Shown: positions 17,848-27,386 of the stretch, one piece after another
How positions within the stretch are numbered: position 1 is the first letter of the stretch
How the letters are laid out: each line of letters begins with the position of its first letter
Assembly (NCBI GenBank): GCA_021796835.1
Contig: JAKABO010000001.1
Coordinates: 62,001-126,000, forward strand
Direction: 5' to 3'
DNA: 64,000 bases
Source: Pseudomonadota bacterium
GTDB taxonomy: Bacteria > Pseudomonadota > Gammaproteobacteria > Burkholderiales > Ferrovaceae
Notes under the pieces: model-generated
Database searches by the model: none
The model's input: only the letters and a program-made list of their open reading frames with translations
What the model was told of the DNA's origin: nothing
Position numbers and translations under genes: made by a program

Positions 17848-19056
17848 TCACAGGAGGTGCGCTGCCTTGAAATGCCACTTGGCAGGGTCTTCGACGTTCA
17901 GGATGGCGTCACCGCATTTGCCCAGGTCGAGCATGAGCGGTTCGATGAAAACGTTCTGTCGGGTCGAATAGAATGCCTTTACCAAAGGTGTCATCAAACT
18001 GCCCGGATGTTGTTCCACGACGTAGGCCAGGCGTCCGGATTTCAACTGGACGAGCGTTCCTGAGGGATATAGCCCCACCGTTCGGACGAAGGCGTGAAAG
18101 ACGGTGCGATTGAATTGGCCTTCCTGCCATTCGGCCATTTTCCGGATGGCCTGACCCAGTGCCCACCCTGTCTGATAACTGCGTTCCGAGGTGATGGCAT
18201 CATAAACATCGCAGCAGGTGCCCATATTGGCATAGATCGAAATCTTTTCTCCGGGCAACCAGTCCGGATAACCTTTTCCATCCATTCTTTCATGGTGATG
18301 GGCACATACATCGAGGATGATTTCATCGTCGACGCCCAGGTTTTGCAAGAGGTGGTACCCCAGCAGGGGGTGAGACTTCATCATCTCGAATTCTTCGTCC
18401 GTCAGGCGGGCCTGTTTGTTGAGCAGGGGCAGGGGGAGCAGGGTTTTTCCGATATCGAGCAGCAGTCCGGCCATGCCCAGTCGTTTCAACAGACCGTTGT
18501 CAAACCCCATCTGTTTTCCCAGGGCAATCATCAAAGCGCAGACGGCCACTGCATGGAGATAGGGGTAAGTTTTTTTGGTCTTGGCGTGAAGAAGGCTGAT
18601 GAGCGCTTCCGAATTACGCAGGACTGAATTGCAGATATCCTCGACGAGTTGGTGAGCGGCCATCAGATCGACCGGGATGTCCATGCGGGCTTCCGTCAGG
18701 AGGCTGTGGATGACACCGTGAGAGCGGGCATGAATGCCGCGCGCAAGAACCAGTTCATCCTCAAAACTGGTTTTCTGGGTGGCAACTTTGGTCGCCCTGG
18801 CTTCCTTGATCGTTTCCATCAACGATGACGGAACCGGAGAGGGGGCAGAGACCGGAACGGAAGGGTCCGTATCCCTCCCTTTGTCGGGATCGATCCACAC
18901 CTCACGAATGCTGCTTTTTTGTAACGAGATCAAGTCGTTTCGGTCACTGATCACAAACGAGGATGCCCAAAAGGGATGATCCATCCAACTTCCGCAGATT
19001 TCATGGACAAACATTCCGATTCTCAGATCGTCGACGGATATCTTTTTCATGGGCAT
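17848..19056 (-). CDS. HD-GYP domain protein with degenerate HD motif
   Basis: This 402-residue cytosolic protein has an N-terminal DUF3391-like region (about 1-130) and a C-terminal HD-GYP domain (about 145-350), the fold of c-di-GMP phosphodiesterases. The GYP signature HHERMDGKGYP is intact, and so is the DVYDAITSERSY block. The HD pair is not: where the family has LLHDIGK this protein has LLLDIGK, with Leu at about residue 200 in place of the metal-binding His. Activity is therefore doubtful. I place the start at 19056 (MPMKK; an ATG two codons later is equally possible) because the upstream extension lacks support. Function in c-di-GMP sensing or signalling is inferred. Confidence 0.85.
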   Translation of the reverse strand: MPMKKISVDDLRIGMFVHEICGSWMDHPFWASSFVISDRNDLISLQKSSIREVWIDPDKGRDTDPSVPVSAPSPVPSSLMETIKEARATKVATQKTSFEDELVLARGIHARSHGVIHSLLTEARMDIPVDLMAAHQLVEDICNSVLRNSEALISLLHAKTKKTYPYLHAVAVCALMIALGKQMGFDNGLLKRLGMAGLLLDIGKTLLPLPLLNKQARLTDEEFEMMKSHPLLGYHLLQNLGVDDEIILDVCAHHHERMDGKGYPDWLPGEKISIYANMGTCCDVYDAITSERSYQTGWALGQAIRKMAEWQEGQFNRTVFHAFVRTVGLYPSGTLVQLKSGRLAYVVEQHPGSLMTPLVKAFYSTRQNVFIEPLMLDLGKCGDAILNVEDPAKWHFKAAHLL

Positions 19057-19406
19057 CAAGACCAGTGTAATCAACCGGGTCACCGTGCGCCGGACCTCAC
19101 CCACTCTGGCTGGCAGGCGTACCGGAACCCTCCTCCATGGTACAGGATTTTAGGGGAGGAAAGCAGTCCGGGGAAGGGTGTCGCTGGAATAGGTCAGATA
19201 GGGGGCTCTACCTGAAAATCCGGTGAAATTCCTGGATCAGATGAGTGGAAAAGACCGGCGTAAATCCATCCAGGGAGAGCACGATCAGATAACCGAGTTT
19301 TCTCGCGTATCATTGGTCTTGACAAGTGGGCGCGCTTTGGGTTCCACTTGTTCGGGCAGGTGAAGCCATAACACATAGCGATGTAACCACCCACAAGGAG
19401 ACAGTC
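19057..19406. other. Intergenic region between divergent genes, with a TTGACA box and dyad
   Basis: There is no convincing gene in these 350 bases. The track ORF 19194-20003 on the minus strand is a shadow of the secreted-protein gene. A TTGACA at 19319-19324 overlaps an 8-bp inverted repeat ACAAGTGG (19322-19329) / CCACTTGT (19344-19351) about 56 bases before the ATG at 19407. This could be an operator over the promoter of the following gene. No good -10 box was found at the right distance, so the promoter call is weak. Confidence 0.35.
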
Positions 19407-19769
19407 ATGAACAAAACAGGAAAAAGGATGTATGGCATGTTGTTTGCCGCACTCTGCGTTTTGCCGTTGGGGTCCTACGCAGCAGGGGGCGCGAGTATTG
19501 AAATCTTGTCCCCCAAACAGGGAGAAACCTGGACCACGGGTGCCCATGTGGTGAAGTATCAGGTGCACCCCAGTGCCAATGGAAACCACTTGCATGTGTA
19601 TGTGGACCAACAGGACGAACCCATCATCAGCCACCAGATGAGTCACTGCCCTTGTTCGGAACAGTTGCCTGACCTGGGACCGGGAAATCACCGGATCACG
19701 ATCAAGGAAGCCACAGCGAGTCACAGTTTGACCGGGGTAGAGAGCAGCGTTTCCTTCACGGTGAAATGA
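19407..19769 (+). CDS. Small secreted His/Cys-rich protein, unknown function
   Basis: This 120-residue protein has an AAGGAG ribosome site 6 bases before the ATG and a clear signal peptide (MNKTGKRMYGMLFAALCVLPLG, cleavage after SYA). The mature part looks like a single Ig-like beta domain: ASIEILSPKQGETW at the front and SSVSFTVK at the end. It carries possible metal ligands in a tight cluster, HLHVYV (His61, His63) and SHQMSHCPC (His76, Met78, His80, Cys81, Cys83). I do not recognise the family. A periplasmic metal-binding role is a guess from the residues. A four-helix membrane protein gene follows 9 bases downstream. Confidence 0.75.
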   Translation: MNKTGKRMYGMLFAALCVLPLGSYAAGGASIEILSPKQGETWTTGAHVVKYQVHPSANGNHLHVYVDQQDEPIISHQMSHCPCSEQLPDLGPGNHRITIKEATASHSLTGVESSVSFTVK

Positions 19770-19778
19770 GGGTGATAC

Positions 19779-20189
19779 ATGGGCACCCTGCTCGAGTATG
19801 CACTCATTCAGGTGCTTCATAATTTTGGAGCCTTGCTGGTGGTCGGAATGAGTGGATACGGGTTCCGGGTTGCCCTGCTGCGTCAGTCGCCCTCCCGGAC
19901 TCTTGCGCTTTTCGTCCTGTCTGCATGGCTGATGCAGGGGTTGACGGGGGCTACTTTTGGCTGGGTGACCTATCGTTCGGATCACCGATTTCCCGATATT
20001 CATGGGATTGCCGTGATTGCCCTCATGATCAAGGTATCCTGCGTGTGCGGCGGAGCGGGACTGATGGCCACCTGCCTGGGGTGGGGGAGTTCCTGGTCGG
20101 CCTCTCGCCGGATGATGGTCTGGGCGGGTTCCACCGGATTGGCCTGTCTGGCGTTGACGGCCGCTGCGTTTCTGCGTTGGTTTTCGTGA
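19779..20189 (+). CDS. Four-helix membrane protein, unknown function
   Basis: This 136-residue protein has four hydrophobic segments, at about residues 8-28, 42-62, 74-100 and 112-132. It is probably an inner-membrane protein. Histidines at about residue 14 (LHNFGA) and 75 (DIHGIA) lie within or next to helices, and similar placements occur in b-type heme or copper-handling membrane proteins such as CopD-like families. The match is not strong enough to name. It follows the secreted protein gene by 9 bases and the next lipoprotein gene begins 26 bases downstream, so the three are probably co-transcribed. Confidence 0.7.
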   Translation: MGTLLEYALIQVLHNFGALLVVGMSGYGFRVALLRQSPSRTLALFVLSAWLMQGLTGATFGWVTYRSDHRFPDIHGIAVIALMIKVSCVCGGAGLMATCLGWGSSWSASRRMMVWAGSTGLACLALTAAAFLRWFS

Positions 20190-20215
20190 CGGAGAATCCT
20201 GGAAGGGGAGGTTTT

Positions 20216-20572
20216 GTGAAAAAAACGATCATGTATGGGGTGCTGGCGCTGGTTCTGGCTTCCTGTGGGGAAAGCAATCCGCTCCTTGGAAAGTGGAAAT
20301 CGGAGGCCGTGTTGGGTGCTTCCCGTACGCTGGAATTCAAACAGGACTCTGTGGTCACGACCTCGACCGCTTTTGGCGTTGACGAGAGCAGGGAGGAAAA
20401 GGTGAGTGGTTACCAAATCGAAAAAGAGGGGAACGGTCAGGAAAAAGTCGGAGTCTCCGTAAAAAAGGGCGACGAGACCGAAACAGTTTGGTACAAAGTC
20501 CTGAACCCGAATACCCTACAATTCGACGCTGGTCTGGTCAGCGTGACCTATCATCGTTTAGGCAATCAGTGA
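20216..20572 (+). CDS. Small lipoprotein, unknown function
   Basis: The GTG start at 20216 follows GGAAGGGGAGG closely and gives [20 protein letters not shown], a lipoprotein signal peptide with lipobox LASC. The longer track start at 19925 runs through the previous gene in another frame. The mature region of about 100 residues is polar and beta-rich ([10 protein letters not shown] opening and VTYHRLGNQ ending), like many small DUF4488-type or lipocalin-like lipoproteins of unknown role. No catalytic motif was seen. It ends 13 bases before the transaldolase start. Confidence 0.75.
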   Translation: MKKTIMYGVLALVLASCGESNPLLGKWKSEAVLGASRTLEFKQDSVVTTSTAFGVDESREEKVSGYQIEKEGNGQEKVGVSVKKGDETETVWYKVLNPNTLQFDAGLVSVTYHRLGNQ

Positions 20573-20585
20573 AAGGAGTTTCTTG

Positions 20586-21539
20586 ATGACTGTAGAAACA
20601 CTGCTCGATCAGTTGAAGTCCATGACAGCCATCGTTGCCGATACCGGTGACATTGAAGCGATTCGACACCATCAGCCGGAAGATGCGACAACGAACCCTT
20701 CGCTTTTGCTGAAGGCGGTTGCATTGCCCGAGTACCGTCCACTCATCGATGATGCAATAGCCTGGGCGAAAGCGCAGGGCAGTCAGGCGGAGCAGCAACT
20801 TCGCGATGCCAGCGATAAATTGGCGGTGGATGTCGGCCTGGAAGTCCTGAAGATCGTGCCGGGCCGCATCTCCACCGAGGTGGATGCGCGTCTTTCCTTT
20901 GACACGCAAGCCACTTTGGCCCGGGCAAGAAAATTGATCCGCCTGTATAACGAAGCCGGGATCGGCAACCAGCGGGTTCTGATCAAGATTGCTTCCACTT
21001 GGGAAGGCATCAAGGCGGGAGAAATTCTCGAGCATGAGGGCATTCATTGCAATCTGACCCTGATGTTCGGTTTTTCTCAGGCTCGTGCGGCCGCAGAGGC
21101 TGGCGTGACGCTGATCTCACCCTTCGTGGGGCGCATCATGGATTGGTACAAGGGTAAGGGCGCGGTTTTTACGCCGGAGGAAGACCCTGGCGTACAATCG
21201 GTTCGGAAGATCTACCAATACTTCAAGGAACATGGCTATCCCACCACGGTCATGGGGGCTTCTTTCAGAAATGTCGGCGAGATCGTGGCGCTGGCTGGGT
21301 GTGACCGACTGACGATCGGACCCAATTTTCTGGAAGAACTGCAGAACACCCGAGGCGTACTGACCCGCCGTCTGAAACCGATGGGGGAAGTCAAACCCCG
21401 TCCTCCTTCGATGACGGAAGCCGAATTCAGATGGGAAATGAATGAAGATGCCATGGCTACGGAAAAACTGGCAGAAGGCATTCGCGGGTTCACGGTGGAT
21501 CAGATCAAGTTGGAAAAGTTATTGGCCGATCGACTGTAA
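20586..21539 (+). CDS. tal: Transaldolase
   Basis: This 317-residue TalB-type transaldolase of the non-oxidative pentose phosphate pathway moves a dihydroxyacetone unit between sedoheptulose 7-phosphate and glyceraldehyde 3-phosphate. Visible motifs are [11 protein letters not shown] near residue 35, [14 protein letters not shown] with the Schiff-base Lys at about 135, and [19 protein letters not shown] start at the ATG at 20586, 7 bases after AAAGGAG. The track start is one codon earlier at a TTG. The family length matches. Confidence 0.96.
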   Translation: MTVETLLDQLKSMTAIVADTGDIEAIRHHQPEDATTNPSLLLKAVALPEYRPLIDDAIAWAKAQGSQAEQQLRDASDKLAVDVGLEVLKIVPGRISTEVDARLSFDTQATLARARKLIRLYNEAGIGNQRVLIKIASTWEGIKAGEILEHEGIHCNLTLMFGFSQARAAAEAGVTLISPFVGRIMDWYKGKGAVFTPEEDPGVQSVRKIYQYFKEHGYPTTVMGASFRNVGEIVALAGCDRLTIGPNFLEELQNTRGVLTRRLKPMGEVKPRPPSMTEAEFRWEMNEDAMATEKLAEGIRGFTVDQIKLEKLLADRL

Positions 21540-21593
21540 GTTTTTGAACTTACGCCACCAGGATGATTCAAGAACCTCTGAGGGAGACGAGAG

Positions 21594-22220
21594 ATGCAAA
21601 TTATTCTCACCCGCCATGGCCAGGTCGAAGGTATCGATCCCCCGCGTTTTAGAGGTCGCATGGAGCTGGAATTGACCCCCGTCGGGCGTCAACAGGCTGC
21701 TGCCCTGGCCAGGGCCGTTGCCAGTCAGTTTCAACCGGATGCGGTCGTGACGAGTCCCCGGAAACGCTGTCAAGCCACGGGGGCCGAGGTCGCACGGGTA
21801 TGTGGGGTTTCCACGCAGGTCCATGAAGGATTCGACGACTTCGACTATGGCCAGTGGCAGTGGAAGACACATGCGGAGGTGGAGGCGGAATTCCCGGCAG
21901 AGTTGGAGCGTTGGCAGCGTGCTCCCCAATGGATGCAATTTCCGGAAGGCGAGTCGTTACAGGCCGTTGCGTTGCGCACCACCGATGCTTTGCGTGCCTT
22001 GTTCGCCCGGCACAAGGGTCAGACGGTGGTGCTGGTGGCCCATGACAGCGTCAATCGTGTCATTCTGATGCAGGCGCTCGATCTGCCTTTGTCGGCCTAC
22101 TGGCGGATTCAGCAAGAGCCCTGTTGTATCAACCTGCTGACTTTTGATGCGACGATGCAGATGAGGGTACTCCGGCTCAATGATGCCGCGCACTTGCATG
22201 CCCTGAACCGCGATCAGTAA
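21594..22220 (+). CDS. Histidine phosphatase superfamily protein (phosphoglycerate mutase-like)
   Basis: This 208-residue protein opens with IILTRHGQVEG, the RHG phosphohistidine motif. It has the second catalytic His in VLVAHDSVNRV and the conserved Arg in VVTSPRKRCQATG. A GAGGGAGACGAG ribosome site precedes the ATG. The superfamily includes 2,3-BPG-independent-like mutases, alpha-ribazole phosphatase (CobC) and other small-molecule phosphatases. CobC would suit the nearby corrin operon, but the gene is about 4 kb away and nothing in the sequence selects that substrate. The specific reaction is left open. Confidence 0.85.
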   Translation: MQIILTRHGQVEGIDPPRFRGRMELELTPVGRQQAAALARAVASQFQPDAVVTSPRKRCQATGAEVARVCGVSTQVHEGFDDFDYGQWQWKTHAEVEAEFPAELERWQRAPQWMQFPEGESLQAVALRTTDALRALFARHKGQTVVLVAHDSVNRVILMQALDLPLSAYWRIQQEPCCINLLTFDATMQMRVLRLNDAAHLHALNRDQ

Positions 22221-22294
22221 GTGTCAGGAATTTTTATTTTTGGTGCGAAAACCTGATCGCTCCGCTTGGCAATCATCAATTTTCAGCCTCCCGC

Positions 22295-22321
22295 TAAAGT
22301 TTTCCAGAGGATTCCCGATAA
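22295..22321 (+). promoter_or_regulatory. Near-consensus sigma-28 (FliA) flagellar promoter
   Basis: The sequence reads TAAAGTTT, then 11 bases, then CCCGATAA. The enterobacterial FliA consensus is TAAAGTTT-N11-GCCGATAA, so 15 of 16 positions match at exact spacing. It lies about 80 bases upstream of the sensor kinase start in a non-coding stretch. The three signalling genes behind it would then be expressed with late flagellar and chemotaxis genes. Confidence 0.8.
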
Positions 22322-22402
22322 CCAGACTCAAGAGCAGTCATTCCGCATCATGGGTTAACGGCGCACTGGGAGTAGACACATGCGGACAGTGGGTATCTCC
22401 AG

Positions 22403-24286
22403 ATGATCAAAGAGGAACCTCCGGCGGCGGGAATCAAGGCTGTACCTGAGACTGAATGGCAAGGGAAACTGCCGATTCGCAAATGGTTTGATAACCGCTC
22501 ACTACAGAACAAGATCCAACTTCAGATTCAGCCCCTGTTGTTCCTGTTGCTGTCTGCGGCAACGTTCTTCATCTACCAACAGATGAAATTGAATATCATT
22601 TCCAGCGGGACGCAACGTGCAGAAGGCGTTGCCATGCAGGTCATCGATAGTGCCAATATGATGATGGTGGACGGGGCGATTCGCAATTCTGGCGACCGTC
22701 AATTGATGATCAAAAAAATTGCAGAAGGGCAGCGGTTGGATTCTCTACGGCTGCTGCGTACAGATCAGGTGGTCAGGCAGTTCGGCCCAGGATTGCCGGA
22801 GGAACATCTGGACGACCCGTTGGTGAAACAGACGATCGAGGATTCGGTCAGGGCCGGAAAATCAATCCCATATGTTTCGATCGAGCAGGTGAACGGCAAA
22901 CCCATGCTGCGCGTCATCACGCCGTATCTTGCAAGCCATGATTTCCACGGCACAGATTGCCTGTCTTGCCATCATGTCAGGGCGGGTTCGGCCAACGGGG
23001 CCTCTGATCTCAGAATCGATTTGTCGGCAAATTTTGAAATCCTGCATACCGTGCTGAAGGAACTTGTCTGTGGGCAGATCATTTTGCAGATCCTCCTGTT
23101 TTTCATCATAGGACGGATTGCCGCTCTCAAGAACCAGCAACAGCAACTCGAATTGGCCCAGAGGCAACTGACCGCGTTGATCGAAGCCATCCCCGATGCG
23201 ATTTTTCTGAAGGATGGAGAAGGACGCTGGCTGATTATCAACGATTCGGCCAAGCAGATGTTTCAATTGCACGACCTTCCCTGGCAGGGCAAAACCGAAA
23301 TGGAGTTGGCGGATCTTCAGCCGGCATTCCGCGCGGCGCATGAAGGATGTCTGGTGGGCGATGAAAAGGCATGGCAAGCCGGGCATCTGTTGGTGGGCGA
23401 AGAAAGTTTTACCGTAGAGGATCAACATGTGGTCGTGGAAACGCGTAAGGTGCCGCTATTCGGAGATGAGGGGCAACGTAAGGAATTGTTGGTCATTGGA
23501 CGTGATATCACGGAGCGCAAGCGGGCAGAGGCCGAACTTCGCGCACTCAAGGACGACCTGGAAATTCGCGTCGCGGAGCGGACGGTGCAACTCGAGGCCG
23601 CAAACAAGGAGTTGGAGGCGTTTTCCTATTCGGTTTCGCACGACCTGCGCACGCCCTTACGCGCCATAGACGGATTCTCCCGTATCCTGCTGGATGACTA
23701 CACCGACAAGTTGGATGACGAAGGTCGTCGACTGCTCAATGTGGTGCGGGACAATACCGGCCGGATGGGACAACTGATTGACGACATCCTGAAATTTTCC
23801 CGCGCAGGACGAGTGGAAATAAATTTTTCCGAGGTTGACATGGAGAGGCTGGCTCACGAAGTTTTTGAGGAGTTGCGACCAGCCATGGATGGACATGAGG
23901 TGCGGGTGGAGATCGAGCACCTGCCCTCCTCGATGGGTGACCGCGCCATGATGCATCAGGTATTCGTCAACCTGCTGTCCAATGCCCTCAAGTTCAGCCG
24001 TTCCAAAGAGCCTGCCAGGATCAGGGTGGGCGCTTCCATCGGTCAGGGTGAAATCGCTTATCATGTGAAAGATAATGGCGCCGGTTTTGACATGCAGTAC
24101 GTCGACAAACTGTTCGGTGTGTTCCAGCGTCTGCATGGCGTGAATGAGTTCGAAGGTACCGGCATCGGACTCGCCATCGTCAAGCGTATCGTCAATCGCC
24201 ACGGTGGGCGGGTATGGGCTGAAGGCAAGGTCAATGAAGGCGCGACCATTTACTTTACTTTGCCGACAAATGGAGAGAGCGGATGA
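22403..24286 (+). CDS. Membrane sensor histidine kinase with c-type heme motif in the sensor domain
   Basis: This 627-residue kinase has a first membrane segment at about 42-58, a periplasmic region to about 220, and a second segment at 221-237. A cytosolic PAS domain (about 250-370), a short coiled coil, a HisKA domain with [19 protein letters not shown] (phospho-His about 413) and an HATPase domain ([20 protein letters not shown]) follow. The periplasmic part resembles DUF3365/Tll0287-like sensors and holds CLSCHH at 186-191, a CxxCH heme c attachment motif. I infer redox, O2 or NO sensing. It overlaps the next gene as ATGA, so kinase and regulator are coupled. Confidence 0.9.
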   Translation: MIKEEPPAAGIKAVPETEWQGKLPIRKWFDNRSLQNKIQLQIQPLLFLLLSAATFFIYQQMKLNIISSGTQRAEGVAMQVIDSANMMMVDGAIRNSGDRQLMIKKIAEGQRLDSLRLLRTDQVVRQFGPGLPEEHLDDPLVKQTIEDSVRAGKSIPYVSIEQVNGKPMLRVITPYLASHDFHGTDCLSCHHVRAGSANGASDLRIDLSANFEILHTVLKELVCGQIILQILLFFIIGRIAALKNQQQQLELAQRQLTALIEAIPDAIFLKDGEGRWLIINDSAKQMFQLHDLPWQGKTEMELADLQPAFRAAHEGCLVGDEKAWQAGHLLVGEESFTVEDQHVVVETRKVPLFGDEGQRKELLVIGRDITERKRAEAELRALKDDLEIRVAERTVQLEAANKELEAFSYSVSHDLRTPLRAIDGFSRILLDDYTDKLDDEGRRLLNVVRDNTGRMGQLIDDILKFSRAGRVEINFSEVDMERLAHEVFEELRPAMDGHEVRVEIEHLPSSMGDRAMMHQVFVNLLSNALKFSRSKEPARIRVGASIGQGEIAYHVKDNGAGFDMQYVDKLFGVFQRLHGVNEFEGTGIGLAIVKRIVNRHGGRVWAEGKVNEGATIYFTLPTNGESG

Positions 24287-24735
24287 GTCATATGATGGAA
24301 GAAGTGGAAATTTTACTGGTGGAAGATAATCCAACCGATGCCGAATTGGCGATCAGAGCGCTGAAGGAAAAAAATCTTACCAATAAACTGGTGTGGGTCA
24401 AGGATGGTGCGGAGGCGCTGGATTTTCTCTTTGCGACCGGAGCCTATAGCGGGCGCCAGGTGGCGAATGGCCCCAAGGTCATCATGCTGGATTTGCGGTT
24501 GCCAAAGGTGGATGGTATGGAAGTGCTGCGCCGGGTCAAGGAAGATGAGCGGACCAAAACGATTCCTGTGGTGGTACTTACCTCGTCCAAGGAAGACAGG
24601 GATGTGGCAGAGAGTTATCAACTCGGCGTCAACAGTTACATCAGCAAACCAGTGGAGTTCAACGAATTTGCCAAGACGGTAGCCGAGTTGGGGCTTTACT
24701 GGCTGCTGGTAAATCACCCGCCGGTTACGAAGTAG
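24283..24735 (+). CDS. Single-domain response regulator (Rcp1-like)
   Basis: This 150-residue receiver domain has no output domain. It has the acidic pair EDN near residue 15, the phospho-acceptor in [20 protein letters not shown] (Asp at about 70), the conserved Thr/Ser in [10 protein letters not shown] and the Lys in ISKPVEF. The loop around [11 protein letters not shown] matches the Rcp1 branch that partners phytochrome-like or hybrid-lineage kinases. It probably accepts phosphate from the preceding kinase and may relay it to the next gene, 17 bases downstream. Confidence 0.93.
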   Translation: MSHMMEEVEILLVEDNPTDAELAIRALKEKNLTNKLVWVKDGAEALDFLFATGAYSGRQVANGPKVIMLDLRLPKVDGMEVLRRVKEDERTKTIPVVVLTSSKEDRDVAESYQLGVNSYISKPVEFNEFAKTVAELGLYWLLVNHPPVTK

Positions 24736-24752
24736 TCATGGAGGTGGGGGAC

Positions 24753-27383
24753 ATGACCCACGAATTGCATGTCTTGATGCTGGAAGACACACCTGCCGAC
24801 GCGGAATTGACCGGGCGTGAACTGCGCAAGGCCGGTATTGTTTTTACTTCGATGCGTGTGGAAACGCGGGATGCATTCATTCGGGCGCTCGATGAGTTTC
24901 ATCCGGACGTTATCCTGTCGGATTACAGCCTGCCCAATTTCAATGGCATGGCAGCACTGGAGATCGTGCAGTCCAGTCATCCTGAAGTGCCGGTGGTCAT
25001 GGTTACCGGTGCGCTTTCCGACATCGAGGCGGTGGAGTTGATCCATGCCGGTGCCAAGGATTATGTGCTGAAAGACCGACTGGCCAGACTGGCTCCTGCC
25101 GTCCAGCGGGCGTTGCTGGCAGAGCAGGGAGCCCGTGCGCGAAGAATGCTGGAAGCGCGCAACGAACGTCTGACGAAATTTTACAAGGCAATCAGCGAAG
25201 TCAATCAGGCCATTGTTCGGATGGATGAAGAGGCCTCCCTGTTCCCGCTGGTGTGCAGGATGGCGGTGGATTTTGGTGGCATGAAGATGGCCTGGATTGG
25301 ACAATTGAATGAAGCCAATGGGGTGATCGAACCGGTGGTGAGTTATGGGGAGGCCGAATACCTGAACGGTCTCGTGATTTCCTCAAAGGAGGATCGGCCT
25401 GAAGGGCGCGGACCATCCGCCATTGCATTTCGGGAAAATCGCAATGTGGTCGTCAACGACTTCAAGTTGGACGATATCTCGGCACCATGGTGCGCGCGCG
25501 CGTTGCACTACGGCTGGGGGTCGAGTGGCTCCTTTCCGATTCCGCGCTCTGGAAAACCGTTCGCGGTATTCACCGTTTACCATTCCCATGCAGGCGCATT
25601 CGATGCTGAGATGACCGGGGTTATCGATGAAATGTCGCGCGATATCTCATTTGCGCTGGACAGTTTCGATCGGGAAAATGAGCGCAAGCGAGCCGAGCAG
25701 GAACTGCATATCGCCGCTACGGCTTTCGACACTCAGGAAGGTATCGTGATTACGGATCGGAACAACCGTATCATCCGTGTCAATCGCGCCTTCACCCGTT
25801 TGACTGGCTACAGCGACACTGAGGCGATAGGCCAGACACCGGCCATGCTCAAGTCTGGGCGACAGGATGCGACTTTTTATCGCAGTCTGTGGGAAACCCT
25901 CATTCGTGACAAATACTGGCAGGGGGAAATCTGGAACCGGCGCAAGGATGGTGAGATTTACCTGGAGTGGCTGACCATTACTGCCGTGATCGATGAAAAT
26001 GAAGAGGTGACGCATTATGTCGGGGTATTTTCAGACATTACGCGCCACAGGGAGGCAGATGAAAAAATCTACCGACTTGCCTTCTACGATCCACTCACCC
26101 TGCTACCCAACCGTCGTTTGTTGCGCGACCGTTTGCAGCAGGCACTGGGGTTCAGCGCACGCCACAAGAGCCATGGCGCAATTTTGTTCATCGATCTGGA
26201 TAACTTCAAGATACTCAACGATACTCGAGGACACGATGTCGGCGATTTACTGTTGGTCGAGGTCGCCAAATGTCTCCAGAATTGTGTGCGCAGCGATGAT
26301 ACGGTTGTCCGCCAGGGAGGGGACGAGTTCGTCGTCCTGCTCGAGGACCTGAACGAAGATGTCCAGCAAGCGGCGGCGGCGGCACGGGATGTCGGGGAGA
26401 AAATTCTTGCAGCCATCAACCAGCCCTTTGTTCTTCAAGGGGTCGAATATCACAGTTCATCCAGCATCGGCATCAGCCTGTTTTGCGGCGATGGTGTCGG
26501 TCTGGACGACCTGCTCAAATACGCCGATACCGCGATGTATCAGGCCAAGACCTCGGGACGCAACACCTTGCGATTTTTCGATCCTGCCATGCAGACCGAA
26601 CTGGAATTGCGCGCCGTCATGGAGGCGGACCTGCGCCAGGCGCTCTCACATCAGCAATTCGAACTCTACTATCAGGTACAGGTCAACGAACATGGTGTGA
26701 TGGGTGCCGAAGTTCTGCTGCGCTGGCAGCACCCCAGGCGGGGGCTGGTTTCTCCCATGGAATTTATTCCGCTCGCCGAGGAAACAGGTCTCATTGTACC
26801 GATCGGGGAATGGGTGTTGCAAATGGCTTGTACCCAACTCAAGGCATGGCAGGCTGATCCACTTGCCCATCAGTTACACCTTGCCGTCAATGTCAGCGCG
26901 CGGCAGTTCCGTCAACCCGACTTTGTCACAAAGGTGCTTGGTGTGCTGAAAAAAGTTGGCGTTGATCCACTCAAACTTGGACTTGAACTTGAACTGACCG
27001 AGTCTCTGATGTTGTATGACATTACAGACAGCATCGAGAAAATGCAGGCGCTGCGCGATGTCGGGATCCGTTTCTCGCTGGATGATTTCGGCACGGGGCA
27101 ATCTTCCTTGTCCTATCTCAAGCGCCTGCCACTGGACCAGATCAAGATCGACCAGAGTTTTGTGCGCGGCGTCGCCACTGATGCCCATGATTCAGCGATT
27201 GTTCAAACCATCATCGGGATGGCCAACAATCTTGGACTGAAAGTCATTGCCGAAGGCGTAGAGACGGAAAAGCAGCGCGATTTCCTCGAACGCAATGGCT
27301 GCTATGCACACCAGGGTTACCTGTTTGGCAAGCCCGTACCGATCGATGAATTTCAGGATTCATTGTCCCGGTTGCATCGCTAA
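24753..27383 (+). CDS. REC-GAF-PAS-GGDEF-EAL c-di-GMP signalling protein
   Basis: I start at ATG 24753 (MTHELHVLMLEDTP), behind GGAGGTGGGGG. The earlier ATG at 24738 has no such site. The 876-residue protein has a receiver domain (1-120, EDTPAD and DVILSDYSLPNFNGM), a GAF-like region (about 145-305), and a PAS domain (about 315-440). Then come a GGDEF domain with an intact RQGGDEFVVLLED, and an EAL domain with EVLLRWQHP in the EAL position, DDFGTGQSSLSYL and KIDQSFVRGV. Both catalytic cores look intact. The EAL tripeptide is EVL, a tolerated variant because the metal-binding Glu is kept. It probably makes or breaks c-di-GMP under control of the upstream kinase. Confidence 0.93.
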   Translation: MTHELHVLMLEDTPADAELTGRELRKAGIVFTSMRVETRDAFIRALDEFHPDVILSDYSLPNFNGMAALEIVQSSHPEVPVVMVTGALSDIEAVELIHAGAKDYVLKDRLARLAPAVQRALLAEQGARARRMLEARNERLTKFYKAISEVNQAIVRMDEEASLFPLVCRMAVDFGGMKMAWIGQLNEANGVIEPVVSYGEAEYLNGLVISSKEDRPEGRGPSAIAFRENRNVVVNDFKLDDISAPWCARALHYGWGSSGSFPIPRSGKPFAVFTVYHSHAGAFDAEMTGVIDEMSRDISFALDSFDRENERKRAEQELHIAATAFDTQEGIVITDRNNRIIRVNRAFTRLTGYSDTEAIGQTPAMLKSGRQDATFYRSLWETLIRDKYWQGEIWNRRKDGEIYLEWLTITAVIDENEEVTHYVGVFSDITRHREADEKIYRLAFYDPLTLLPNRRLLRDRLQQALGFSARHKSHGAILFIDLDNFKILNDTRGHDVGDLLLVEVAKCLQNCVRSDDTVVRQGGDEFVVLLEDLNEDVQQAAAAARDVGEKILAAINQPFVLQGVEYHSSSSIGISLFCGDGVGLDDLLKYADTAMYQAKTSGRNTLRFFDPAMQTELELRAVMEADLRQALSHQQFELYYQVQVNEHGVMGAEVLLRWQHPRRGLVSPMEFIPLAEETGLIVPIGEWVLQMACTQLKAWQADPLAHQLHLAVNVSARQFRQPDFVTKVLGVLKKVGVDPLKLGLELELTESLMLYDITDSIEKMQALRDVGIRFSLDDFGTGQSSLSYLKRLPLDQIKIDQSFVRGVATDAHDSAIVQTIIGMANNLGLKVIAEGVETEKQRDFLERNGCYAHQGYLFGKPVPIDEFQDSLSRLHR

Positions 27384-27386
27384 AGA

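Noticed and set aside
17848-19104. Full track start of the HD-GYP gene at 19104
   Set aside because: The 16 extra residues lack a ribosome site and are not part of the DUF3391-like start. The ATG at 19056 or 19050 fits better.
21594-22220. Alpha-ribazole phosphatase (CobC) as the firm name for the histidine phosphatase
   Set aside because: It is attractive because corrin genes are near, but the residues shown do not separate CobC from other members and it is not in that operon.
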